64,000 nt of DNA from NCBI GenBank assembly GCA_002286715.1, contig NSJX01000001.1, positions 807,835 to 871,834 of the forward strand, in the 5' to 3' direction. This document shows, piece by piece, positions 35,438 to 46,332 of the stretch; position 1 is the first letter of the stretch; each line of letters starts with the position of its first letter. Under the pieces are notes generated by a model. The model worked only from the letters and a program-made list of their open reading frames with translations. It ran no database searches and was not told the DNA's origin. Source of the DNA: Dentipellis sp. KUC8613. Taxonomy: Eukaryota > Basidiomycota > Agaricomycetes > Russulales > Hericiaceae. A program made the position numbers and the translations under genes.

Positions 35438-36618
35438 TTTACAGGATCAAAGAAGGGACGTGAGAATAAGGATAGAGGACGCGCTGTCCGAGGAAGGGGG
35501 AGAGAAGAGAGTTGAAGAAAGCGTCGCGACGCGAGTACGTATCTACGCGCCACACGTGATTTTCCCACGTCTTATTGTTCTCGTTTTTCGGTTGCACAGC
35601 CTCCTTGTTGTTTACAACCAGCTCCAAACACGAAGAAACCCGGAACATGTCTGTGAAAGTCGTCGCTCTTTGAATTTGCGCGACCGTTTGTGAGTGCAAA
35701 GTCTCGTTTCCGCTGTCGTGGTGACTCCGTCGCACCCGCTTTCATCAAATGCTTCGATGTATCTGAGAGTAACACTCATATCCGCCTTCCGTTAGTCCTT
35801 CTCGTGCGTTCACTGAAATTACAGAGCTTTCAGTGAGATTGCATGCTACCGTGCGTCAGAGGTTCTCTGTAATGGTCGAGACGGTATCATCCAACACGGA
35901 AGCCATCTCCGAAAACGCTCGCCTTTCCCTGACTAGAATAACACCGTTCCTGTGAGCAATACAGTTATTGCTGGTATCCGTTTCTGAATTCGGTATCGAG
36001 CGGTCTGGAAGCGCTTCCAGCGCCCATTCTCCCAAAAGACCACAATAACAGATACGTTGTCGCGCATCAAAAACGACGTATAGGGCTTTCCATATCACAG
36101 CTCGCAGATAAGCCGATTTCGCAAGAATCCTGGTTTGACGTTGGGTCCAAGATTCAGACATCTTGAATCACAGTGTTGGGGTTGCTTCTCCGTTGTATCA
36201 TTCCGTTTGCGAACAGCACCGTGCGCAGATCGACCATCTAGATCAGCTTTGTTCATCTGAAGATGCCTGTTTATAAGTATGCCACCTTCCTCGCAGATAC
36301 CACGAGGCATCCTTTTTGAGGTATGCAATTGGATCCGTCGCAGCGCTCTGACCTAGTACAGCATGCCTGCCGTTTGTTCCTCGCGCTTCTCGTGTTCTAT
36401 TCGGAACATGTGACTTCCAAGGGATCTGTCAACACTACGCCTTCACTCGTCTCACTCATTGCTATATATGCTGCCCATCTGACCGCATTGCAGGGTTCTG
36501 GGTTGTTCTGTTCCGCTTGACGCCCTAGGACAGGTTGGACAGGTTGAACCGCAGCGCCACTTAAAAGCTCGGCCCACCACCCACGCCTTTACTTTTTCCA
36601 CCGTTATTCGTACATACT
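35438..36618. other. Intergenic region CDT1 to CCCH zinc-finger gene
   Basis: About 1.2 kb between divergent genes. Two short frames were examined (35856-36161 minus, 101 residues; 36323-36520 plus, 65 residues). Neither shows a domain, signal or splice-supported extension. No gene is called. Confidence 0.45.
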
Positions 36619-38360
36619 ATGGCAGCGAGGACGGCTAACCAGTTTCAATGGTGAGCCATTCATTCCTACTCAGTCCTCCCGCGTGGTTCTCATTATTGGC
36701 TCAGGTCCGAGGTGATAGCCAGGGTACAAGGCGAGTGATTTGACACGTATGTATCGCATATCTTTGACGGGGTGCGCTCCAGAGCTCGCGGAAGCAACCG
36801 TGACCGATAATGTGGCCTTGGCCCAAAAAGTGCGAGAGCTAGAGGACGAAGTGTCCGTCTGGAAACAAGCACACGCTGCTCTGAAGAGGTCTAGCCCTGG
36901 CAGTAGTGTCAGCTCTCCTGCTTCTATTGATGAAGTACGTCCAATATGTCTTGCCTCGATGTCGTATTCATGGAATGTTATAGAATCACATCATCCTAGC
37001 TGTCATCGACGGAACCCGCAAATCCTTCTCTCCAGCCTTGTTGACACGCGGAGCAGACGGCGGAAGAGAAACTGGCGAAGAGCTTATTCAACAGATCCAG
37101 CAGTATCTCGTGAAAGATACAGCCACGGCGCCGAAGTCGTACTCGCTCTGGATTACGGTCTACGTTAACAGGAACTCGCCGAGCGACGACGTTTTCAAAG
37201 GGTGCACCCCTGACGAACTAAATGACTTTTTATATGGCCTTAGTCAAATCTCCCCGTCTGTGAACATCGTTGATGTCAAAGACCAAAAGGAGTCCGACGC
37301 AAAAATCAAAGGTCTGATTGGGTGACCTTTTGTGGCACTTTCATTTGACATATCTCTCAGAATATATCCAGACGTTTGGGGCCTTGCCACAGACCCTTCA
37401 AGTGTTCTTCGGTGGTGAGCATTCTCATAATTCGCGTTCGACATTCTCCATAATGCCGCAAACAACAGGAGGATATGGCTCCGAATATACGGCCATATTG
37501 CGCGCTTTGGAGGCAGTTTCTGCATCTTCCAAACTCGTGTCCCTTCAAGGCCCGAAGAACTTCACCCTCAGTAAATTAGCACCATCGGGCCAGGTACTAC
37601 CCCTTGACAAAGTATTCATGAAGAACGGGTTTTCCGATCATGCTGGTCGTATTGGGGTGACCTCACCCTTGTCGGCAGGAAGCATGGACGAGGAGAGCAT
37701 GACGTCTCAATTCGAGCCTTCGGTCTTCAATACCCCTACCACTCGCAGGGCTCGGCCCGTCCTGGACCTAACTCTGGTGCGTCTTCCGCCTATCGCATAC
37801 GAAGTTCTCCTAAAGTTGGATGATAGCCGCTGTACAAACGTAAAGTTTCTGTCGCAACCCATGCATCTGGAAGCAATCACAACTCATGGATTTTGGTTTT
37901 CAGAAAACCCTCCGCCCTGCAACGAGCATTATCTGCTGGAGAAATGTTCCAAGGAAGTCAGTACATTATCCATACCTCACGCAGAGCACCGTTCCCATAT
38001 CAAATACAGGACAGATGCAAGTATTGCCATGATTACATCCTGAATGATGAACAGCTGCAGACGTTGGCGAAAAGTGCCAAACAGTCCCCGTGCTGGTACA
38101 TGAATAACGGTCAGCTCAATGCATCCCTTAGCCTCACAAAGACTCACAACCTACGGATAGGCCACGAGTGCCCGTATGGCCCTAACTGCTGTTGGGGACA
38201 CATTTGCCCCTACGGCATCAAGTGCTTCTACCTCGCCAAGGACAAGTGCCGTTTCAAAGGAGGTCAGTTTCCGCTCGGTTTCTCACGCTTCCATATTTCT
38301 TATCGTTGCTGTATAGCTGGCATGCATCGTCCCCAGGGTGACCCGTCCCTTTCTGACTGA
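36619..38360 (+). CDS. CCCH-type zinc-finger protein with N-terminal NYN-like (DUF7923-type) domain
   Basis: Fungal protein with a coiled-coil N-terminus (VALAQKVRELEDEVSVWKQA), then an alpha/beta domain with VIDGTRKSFSPALLTRGADG, ETGEELIQQIQQYL, LWITVYVNRN and QVFFGGEHSH. This layout resembles the NYN/PIN-like fold found next to CCCH fingers in many basidiomycete proteins. The C-terminus has Cys-rich clusters: PPPCNEHYLLEKCSKE-DRCKYCHDY, and HECPYGPNCCWGHICPYGIK with CFYLAKDKCRFKGAGMH, consistent with two or three CCCH fingers that probably bind RNA. The first exon (MAARTANQFQW) splices at 36652; the junction near 36735-36785 is uncertain. The predicted role is RNA binding or processing, inferred from fingers only. 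Confidence 0.72.
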
Positions 38361-38790
38361 TGGGCATATTTATAAAGCGACCGAATCGTTGAACGAAAGT
38401 AACAGCTTGATTGACCAATTGAAGGCGAGATTATCATGCCGCGCTTTATATATTGACGTTTAGCAGCTTGTGTTGCGATTGATGCATCTGCCGTTTGTTG
38501 TAATTGTATTTTGATAGTAGCTGATATGAATGAAAACCTGCACTTTGACTTGTCAAATTCCTCCACGGATGGAGGCGCAGGCTTCAGTACGTCCGCATTC
38601 TCGTAAACACAACGCGATCGCTTGAAAGCGCTGACCCGGAAGCAACACAGTTCGTTATCGGCAAGAGCCGACAGCAGTCGTGGGAATATCGATGAAGCGC
38701 TTAAGTATAGTCTGGCGCATCGCAGTGGACTAAGCGCAGGACAACCCTTGCTTTCACCTTTCACCTTTATAACAACCCTTTGCTTTAAAC
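38361..38790. other. Intergenic region CCCH gene to RhoGDI
   Basis: About 430 bp with the 3' region of the zinc-finger gene and the RhoGDI promoter. A pyrimidine-rich stretch (tttcacctttcaccttt, about 38752-38768) lies shortly before the RhoGDI ATG. Nothing coding is seen. Confidence 0.4.
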
Positions 38791-39759
38791 ATGTCTACTG
38801 TTCGTGATCATATCTCTTGCGTGCTTCATCTTTACTAAAAGCTCCGAGCAGCAGGAGGAAGATGACTTTGCGGCCAACACCACTCCTGGTAACCCATCTG
38901 TTTAACGAAGCTTGCGACAGATCTCATTCCTTTGTCGAAGGCTACAAGCCCACCGCTGCGAAAACTGTAGACGAGTACCAGCAGCTAGATGCCAATGACG
39001 AGAGTCTGGCGAGGTGGAAGGCCAGCCTTGGTCTTGGGCCCGGCGGTGTTGCCGGCGATACCAGTAAGCCCAAGGTGCGTCTCGCGCCCCCTTGACAACC
39101 AGGCGCCGTTCTAATACCCCGAATATTTTGTAGGTTACTGTGCACACCTTAGAGCTTACCTCTCCCTCTCTCCCGGCGGGCAGGAAGATCGTGGTTGACC
39201 TTCACAATCCCAATCAGCTGAGTGAAATGAGGAAGTCGCCAATTCAGGTTAAGGAAGGCGTTGAATACAGGTGAATATTGCGTCTGTGAAGCGGGGCACC
39301 TTTCTTATCGGACTTTTGCTCAGCGTGCAAATCAACTTCTCCGTAAACCATTCCATCGTGACTGTAAGCCGGTCTCTCTTGCCTTCTTCCAGGCATTGAC
39401 GGTGTTCGCAGGGTGCTCGTTACATCCAGGTGGTGAAGCGCGGGCCCCTCAAAGGTGATTCGATCCGACGCACCATCATTGATATGTCCTGACCTGTCGC
39501 AGTCGAAAAGGTGGACGCGATGCTCGGTTCTTACGGCTTCCAGCCAGAGCCCCGCACGGTCACCGTCGTGAACGACGAGTTCCCGAAGGGGATGATGGCC
39601 CGTGGCGAGTACAACGTGAAGAGCCGTGTCCAGGATTTGGACGGCGAAGTCTATGCAGGTGAGCGCACGGACGTGTTTGTGTTCATCTTTCCTGTGCTGA
39701 TGACGTCCGCGATGCGATCAGAGTGGGAGTGGCTGTTCAAGATTGCGAAGGAATGGTAA
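38791..39759 (+). CDS. RDI1: Rho GDP-dissociation inhibitor (RhoGDI)
   Basis: Extracts prenylated Rho GTPases (Cdc42, Rho1) from membranes and keeps them in the cytosol. The first coding exon is probably only nine bases (ATGTCTACT, MST), joined to EEDDFAANTTPG. A 52-nt intron then leads into YKPTAAKTVDEYQQLDANDE, the conserved helix-loop-helix arm. The immunoglobulin-like body follows: VTVHTLELTSPSLPAGRKIV, PIQVKEGVEY, VQINFSVNHSIVT, ARYIQVVKRGPLKV, DAMLGSYGFQP, and EFPKGMMARGEYNVKSRVQD. It ends EWEWLFKIAKEW, the usual fungal terminus. Acceptors were picked to keep the family sequence in phase; the first donor (GTTCGT at 38800) is weak. Confidence 0.9.
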
Positions 39760-40021
39760 AGTTGAGGACCGCTGTATTATTTGGATCATATCGATATCTG
39801 GCGCGCATTTATACGTATACCTTTTTGTCGCACTCATACACACGCTACCCTCTGTATATGGCTCGGTTTTATATCACTGTCGTCGTTGTCCTGAACCTTG
39901 TAGCTGCGAACGACTCATCGATGCTGAGTGCGGGAGTGTCCGGCGGCGCTGCCGGTCTGTCGCGTGCTCGACGCGTCGCAGCGCTTCGATTAGCCAGCGC
40001 TGAATTATTCGTGCGGTCGGC

Positions 40022-41307
40022 ATGAGCTCCCTCCTCCGTCGCTGCCCTCCAACCAGGGCGCGCTTTCGTCTTTCCCTCGCCTCCCAACTTGTTGCTCCCC
40101 GACGCTTTCCTTCTCTGCGACCATATGTATCTCTTCACTCTCCCGACCCGGTGCCTTCGCCTCCGACGTCATGGGTTGACCGTCTCCCGCCAAAAGTACG
40201 ACCATACATGTATTTAACACGCATAGACAAGCCTATCGGCACGCTGCTGCTGTTTTACCCCTGCGGTCCGTGCATCTCATTCTCCCCAGAGTCGCGAAGC
40301 TCTGCTAAACACTGCCGCACGTCCAGCGTGGTCCATCACCATGGCCGCATACGCGACGAACGCGCCGCCGTCCGTGCCGCTCACCTACCTCAGCCTCTTC
40401 GGCCTCGGCGCCCTCGTCATGCGCGGCGCAGGCTGCACCATCAACGACATGTGGGACCGGAACCTCGACAAGGCCGTCGGTCAGTTCTTCGCTTCTCTCG
40501 CGTCCGTGCCCTGGAGAACGGATGACCTCATACCCCCGCAGAACGCACCAAGACGCGCCCGCTCGCGAACGGCGACCTTACACCCCGCCAGGCGTTCTGG
40601 TTCCTCGGCGTCCAGCTCACCGCAGGCCTCGGTGTGCTCACGCAGCTGAACTGGTATAGGTGCGCGCGTCCTGGTCGTGAAGCCGGTAGTATCTAACTGC
40701 GCCGCGGACGTAGTATCTTGCTTGGCGCGTCGTCGCTCTCGCTGGTCGTGGTGTACCCCTTCATGAAGCGGGTGACATACTGGCCGCAGGCCGTGCTCGG
40801 TGCGTGCAACCCTCCCGTCCCCAAACCCCGAGCAGACAGCCTAACCCGCACACAGGCCTCGCGTTCAACTGGGGCGCACTCCTCGGCTGGTCCGCCGTCG
40901 CGGGCGCCGTCGACTGGAGCGTCGCGCTCCCGCTGTACGCAGGCGGCGTGTGCTGGACGCTCGTGTACGACACGATCTACGCGCACCAGGACAAGGCGGA
41001 CGACGTGCACGCGGGCATCCGGTCGACCGCGCTCTACTTCGGCGAGCGCACGCGCCCCGCGCTCACCGCGTTCTCCGCGTCCGCACTCTCGCTCGTGCCG
41101 TATGCGGGCTACGCCGCGGGCCACGGCGCGCCGTTCTTCGTCGGCACGGGCCTCGCGGCGTTGCAGCTCGCAAGAGCGGTGTACGGGACGGACTATGCGA
41201 ACCGCGCGAGTTGCTGGAAGGGCTTTGTCGGCTGTGGGTGGGCCGGGTTCTGGATCTGGATGGGTGCGCTGGGCGACTACGCGCTGTTGCAGATGTTGGG
41301 GTCATAG
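40022..41307 (+). CDS. COQ2: 4-hydroxybenzoate polyprenyltransferase (coenzyme Q biosynthesis)
   Basis: Mitochondrial inner-membrane UbiA-family enzyme that attaches the polyprenyl tail to 4-hydroxybenzoate, the committed step of ubiquinone synthesis. The N-terminus ([20 protein letters not shown]) is an Arg-rich mitochondrial presequence. [20 protein letters not shown] precedes the first catalytic motif, [18 protein letters not shown], with the NDxxDxxxD signature. The second Asp-rich motif appears as [30 protein letters not shown] and the C-terminal helices complete about eight to nine membrane spans. Five to six exons. The later exons are very GC-rich in third positions compared with neighbouring genes. 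Stop TAG at 41305-41307. Confidence 0.94.
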
Positions 41308-41650
41308 AGCTCTTAATTGACATTGTACGCTTCTGAGTGCTTAGATTTCTTACTTTACCGAGGATCGCAAGGATAACTGATAAGTTAACATTCCGACGAA
41401 AGCTAACTAATGCAACGTGAGAAGGGTCGTGAAGGAGTAATGTGACAACAACAACAACAACAACAGGACGATGCCGCAATGGAAAGGGTGGGACTGGGGA
41501 GTATGGTGTGCGAAAACAACAAATAGGTATTAGACACTAGGTAGAAACTAAAGGTAACCAGAACAAGCACAGGAGACTATAGCATGACAGTGCATGGTAT
41601 GACAGCTGCCGGGACCATGAGAATCGTAGGGAACTACATCGTATTGTCGT
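41308..41650. terminator. Convergent 3' region COQ2 / YTP1-like with (ACA)n repeat
   Basis: 343 bp between two genes ending toward each other. It contains an (ACA)7 trinucleotide repeat at 41445-41465. No ORF of note. Confidence 0.5.
41445..41465 (+). repeat. (ACA)7 microsatellite
   Basis: Seven perfect ACA units in the noncoding space between COQ2 and the Ytp1-like gene. Confidence 0.9.
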
Positions 41651-43862
41651 TTAAGCAGACGGGTGGAAGGCAACGGCAGAGTGCGTCCGCGACTTGAGCC
41701 AGCCCTTGAAACCGACTACAAGCACCGTCCAGCACATAGCGAGGCACGTAATTGCAACAGAGAGGTTGAGGAACATCATCACATCTGCACGTCGCGAATG
41801 GTCAGCAACACATGATGGAAACATTCCAGATGGCTGCGTACCATCGTGACCCATGCGCACGGCATTGAGGGTGATCTCCTCGTCACTGAAGATGAAGACC
41901 AAACCTCCGCACGCAAGGAAGAAACTCGCAAGAGCTTCCGTAGGCGGCCGCGACGGCAGGATCGACCGCGGCGGGCCGAGCCAGACGAAGAAGTAAGTCA
42001 GGCACCGAAGGACTGCAAACGCGCTCAAAAGGTAACCCCACAGCGCGTGGATTTGCACCTGCGAGGCACATCAGCGAACGGCCTCCCGATGCCTTTACAG
42101 TAGATCTTACCTGGAACAAGTAGGTCTGGTGATGTGCGCTCATAGCCGCACCAGTGATACCAATGACGAGGGCCGGGAAGGGGTTGAAGCTGCCGGAGTA
42201 GCTTGCGGGCTCGGCGACGGCCTCTCGGGACAAGCTGCCCTTCTTAATGGCCGCCGTCGAGATTGCCGCAAACCACCGACGCATCACCCGCGACTCGATA
42301 GCCATACCAAGGAGACCGGCGAACCAGAACATGACTGCAATGCTGATGTGCTGCACCTGCTTGGTGGTATACGGATCGCCTGGGTTGGCGCCGAAACGCT
42401 CCATCCAGGTGTTGGTTATGCCATACGTGAAGATGACGAGGGACTCGGTGAACTCAGCCGAGACGTATTCACCAACAGGCGCACGGTTCCAAGCCCAACC
42501 AAGGTCAGAGAAGGTCCCGAGGAAACGCGCGAAGGTAACCAAGCCATAGCACCAGAAAATGCCACCCTCTGCAGGGACATGATGAGCCCGAGTTGGTAAG
42601 CCGGATTAGGAAGTGACACTTACTGATGAGATGAGCGAGGCATCCGTTGATGTAGTTCTCACGGCAGATGCCGGTGTACACGACGCTGCCGGATAGGAAC
42701 ATTCCGAAGGCAGCGAACACGAGGACACGCTCCAACGTGGCAAACGCAATCCTGCCTACTCGGCGCAACAAAGACACGCGAGGGCTGTAATGCTTCAAGT
42801 CGTGGATGCCGTCTTCCGAGTGTTGCGAGCCGCGGGGAGATCGGGGACCGAAGAGGGTACGTTCAGATGCGGGAGTCTCCGGATATTCGTGAGAGTGGAC
42901 GTCGTTGGCCCAGTTGGCGGTCTCGTCCTGTGGGTCCACGACACGGACAGTCAGGGGGACCCTTGGATTGCGCTCCGGGACAGATTCGCTTGCCTCGTGA
43001 ACGGGAACGGCCTTGAGGTCCTCCTCCATGTCCTCAGGTTCGTCCACCACGAGATTTGTGTATTCGGCACCGAGGCCCAGAGGTTGATCATCTTGACCCA
43101 GAATGACTGTTCGCCAGAAAGCACGGACAGAAACGGGTTCACCGGCCCTGACGGCCTTGACGTAATTGACGAGGCGTGCACCTCCTGCAACCAAGTCGAT
43201 GGCTGAGATGATCAGTGCGAGGAAGATGACAAAATAGCTCTGAGAAGAGTGTTTTTGGCCCTCATACCTGAAGGCGCGAGGTGAGTCAGTTAATGATGGA
43301 AGGCGCGGCTGAGTAATGGGACTCACATGTTCGGTGTAAGTTTTGTGTACAACCCACTCGCCGAACACCCGATGATGACCAGAACCCAGAAGAGAATGGT
43401 GGAGAAACCATGCCAGGGGTGGTTGACAGATCGTAACGCAATGCCTGGATGGTGGAGGCCGCCGGATTAGGCGGTCTGGGTGGACGAGGAGATTGGAAGG
43501 CGCATACCTGCGGGAAGCGCGCCAAAGAAAGCGGAACACATGGACAAAACGTGGAGGACCATGAGACCTGGGTAATGGTGTTGGTCGGGGCTCGGGTTTC
43601 CGATATCTATCGTATAGTATGAGGGGGGCGTTGGTGCATGCCACATCGTGATCTCGGTCTCGTTGATCTCGAGAAGAGGCTCGTCATGGTGGTGGGAGTG
43701 GCCATCGCGAGTATGAAGCTGATAGGAGGGCTCGAATGCTGGAGGAGCAGGAACAGCTGCGGCGGACGAGGAAGCTTCGGAGTCGCTGCGGATAGAGGGC
43801 ACGGCAGCGACGGAATATGCGAGGGACGGGAGGAGGAAGACGAGGGCGACGGGGAGATGCAT
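41651..43862 (-). CDS. YTP1: Ytp1-like membrane protein (DUF2427 plus Ytp1 C-terminal domain)
   Basis: Multispan membrane protein of unknown biochemical role, similar to yeast Ytp1. The start ATG at 43862 opens a signal peptide (MHLPVALVFLLPSLAYSVAA). The lumenal part is His-rich (HTRDGHSHHHDEP) and is followed by GLMVLHVLSMCSAFFGALPA, a DUF2427/cytochrome b561-like helix pair. The central loop is acidic and Ser/Pro-rich (VVDEPEDMEEDLKAVPVHEA). The C-terminal domain has CRENYINGCLAHLI, EGGIFWCYGLVTFARFLG, FTYGITNTWMERFGANPGDP, the helix HISIAVMFWFAGLLGMAIES, and ends with ALWGYLLSAFAVLRCLTYFF and SVAITCLAMCWTVLVVGF. The His clusters could bind metal, which is inference. Introns number about six. 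Confidence 0.85.
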
Positions 43863-46332
43863 GGCTGGGACGGCGGGGGACAAGGAGTTGGAAGGGACGG
43901 TCTTATAGGCATCTGGGCGGCAGATCTCGGACGCAAGATCGTTCTTGTGTTCGCCCGATTACTCAATACTCTGCTTTCTCGAACGCGCTCTCCAGAGTCC
44001 AGCCACATCCACTGTCTCTCCGTACAACGGACTCCGTCCGGTCTCCGCCAGTCTCATCCGCCCTTCCCTCCCCTCTCACCTCCTCATCCCCTCCCTCCCG
44101 AGACATCGCTCCTGCCCCCGCCCCTTCCCGCCCCTGTGCTCTCCCTGCTCCCGACGTCAGTGAGATGACCCACAGGTGCTGACGTATTCCTTCAATGACG
44201 CGCGCCGATGCAATCTTGGCGCGCGATCAATCGTCCTTTTGGGCGTCTTGCACGGTTGACTCAGCCGACCTCCCATTTCGTCCTCATCTCCGCCCACTCT
44301 CCTGCGTCCCCTCCCTCGGTCCTCGTCTCCTCGTAGCCCTCGTCGTGAACACACACCTGTCCATTCAGATCGACAAGCTGATCGTCTCCATCCTTCTTGA
44401 TAAAATTCTCGCGAGTCGGCCGAGAAGTTTCCGCTTTTTCTCGATATTCCGGTCTGTTCCTAGCATCCGTCGGCATGATTATCCATATTAGGTCCTATGC
44501 TCTTCCGTGCAACCACCAGCCTGGCTTCCACCTCTAATTACCGAAGACGGATTACGCACCTTGCAACCTCCCACCCCCACCTGATCATCTCGAACCCGCC
44601 TGGTCCTTTGATCGCACCTGCGATGCATTACCTCTGGCCTAGGGCTTTCGTGCGGTGTGCACCCTACAGATCGTGCACAAATGTGATATCATTCCCCCGT
44701 CAGACTGTCGCAGTCAGCGGCTGCCAGCGACATCCTGCTGCGATGCGGGATCAAAGGCGGAACCATTTGTCGTCAAGTCATGGACCTCTCCAGGTTCACC
44801 TGGATCAAGCTGGACACAGCTCGACGGGCTACGACGGGTTCGCCGACTCGATTGCTTGTCAAGTTTGCCAACCCCTTGTTGAGAGAACAACCGGAAAGTA
44901 TGTAACTACCTCCTCTGAGACCCTGACATGGCAGTTCCAGAATGGCTAGTACTCCCTCTTACCCCCATGGAAACTCTGTTCCCCCCGACCGCAAACAGCC
45001 TGCTCGCTGCCCGTCCTGTCATATGCTTCCTTTTCCAAACACATCCCCGAACGTCCAAACGGTAGGTCGGCGGCCCCTGATAAACTTTTCCGATCCTCGT
45101 TCCGCCAGTACGAGGTCCGCTAAATCGCATAGCCCCGCCCACTTGCCGCGGTAACACCCGGCGGGAGCGGCAATATTTAGGGTTCGCAGTGCGAATCCGT
45201 GGCGCTGCATCAGCGCAGTTCTTTCATACAGCAGGTTCATGTCGTCGTGCCTGCTGCGCTGAACACGCTGGTCAAGCTCGACCGCCTCCCCACCCTAGCC
45301 GTCTTCCGAACTGGGTTCCCTGAGCTGTCAGGCCTACATGTCAGGGTACGCGTATCCGATTGCTTATTTTCTTATCAATCATCTTGAGTGAGCACGGTGG
45401 CCTTGCCTTCGGGCTGACTGGCTCTATTGAAATTGACTGCACGTCGCGACTAACCCAACGACCAAGACTCGTGCGCCCGACCGCCGGGCTGAAGGGCGTT
45501 ATCGGACTTTAGGTGCAAAGCACGCGGATTTAGTCAGCCAGCCACGCCTGCTCCAGCAGCATTCCCATCAATTCTTCCCATGGCCAGATGCTTGTGCCCC
45601 CCAGACAAACGTTTCTGGGCGCGTGTCTTTCATGCCACCCCTCTTCCTTCGCCGGCGGCTCCGAGGGCTCGCGCATGCCGTCGGAAGCGAGGCGCCTGGC
45701 CTCGTCCGAGACGCCAAGGGCTTCCTTGATATCTGATTCATGCCCTTTGTGGCAATTGCCTGCAGGTCTCTTCTCATCGCCTCGAGCTCGAAGATAAACC
45801 TGCAATTTGGTCCACCCGCAATGAGGCTCGGTGCGCAGCCTGCAGTGCTGCTGCGGGTTCTCCATGTTTGGTTAGTCTCGCAGTATCTCAACTACTCGCG
45901 GACTTGTTTCGTGCACGCAACGTCCAGTGCACGGGGCCTGGCTACAGCAAGTGAATAGACATGGCGGCTCTAGCTCAAGGCCGACCTTCGATAATTTATG
46001 CGCGATCGCGCCATGTTTATTATGACGTCCCAATAAACTATCCATAACGGATGCTTGTCCACCATCTTTCTTCCTACTCGCATGTCGCTAGTCCAACCTC
46101 GCTGCACCGAGATATTCCCGAGAGTACCAGTCAGAGTCATGTCCGCGTGCGCGCCTGCCGAGGTCGTGAAACGCATGACAAACATCACGTGCGCCTAAGA
46201 ATTTGGCAGGTGAATGTGTTTTGGAGGACGCGAAGACGCTGGTGGTGCGATCCCTCTCCGCTCGACATGGGCCGATAGCACATAGACGCCCGCACGCGCT
46301 CGAGCTCCTTTCTCTTCACCACCTTCGCACTC
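43863..46332. other. Long intergenic stretch without a recognisable gene
   Basis: About 2.5 kb between divergent genes, the largest gap in the window. Small open frames occur on both strands (for example 44497-44949 plus), but none has domain motifs, consistent splice sites or a coding-like composition. A C/T-rich stretch covers about 44040-44160. No transposon ends, tRNA or repeat is seen. It may hold long promoters, a noncoding transcript or a decayed gene. Confidence 0.5.

Noticed and set aside
35856..36161. 101-residue minus-strand frame with true ATG upstream of CDT1
   Set aside because: No family features, no splice-linked extension; kept only as a mention in the intergenic entry.
44497..44949. 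150-residue open frame in the large intergenic gap
   Set aside because: No conserved motif, no signal peptide, and composition unlike neighbouring coding exons.
45181..45260. Possible tRNA-like segment (ttcgcagtgcgaatccgtgg)
   Set aside because: No cloverleaf can be formed and no B-box of the right form is present.
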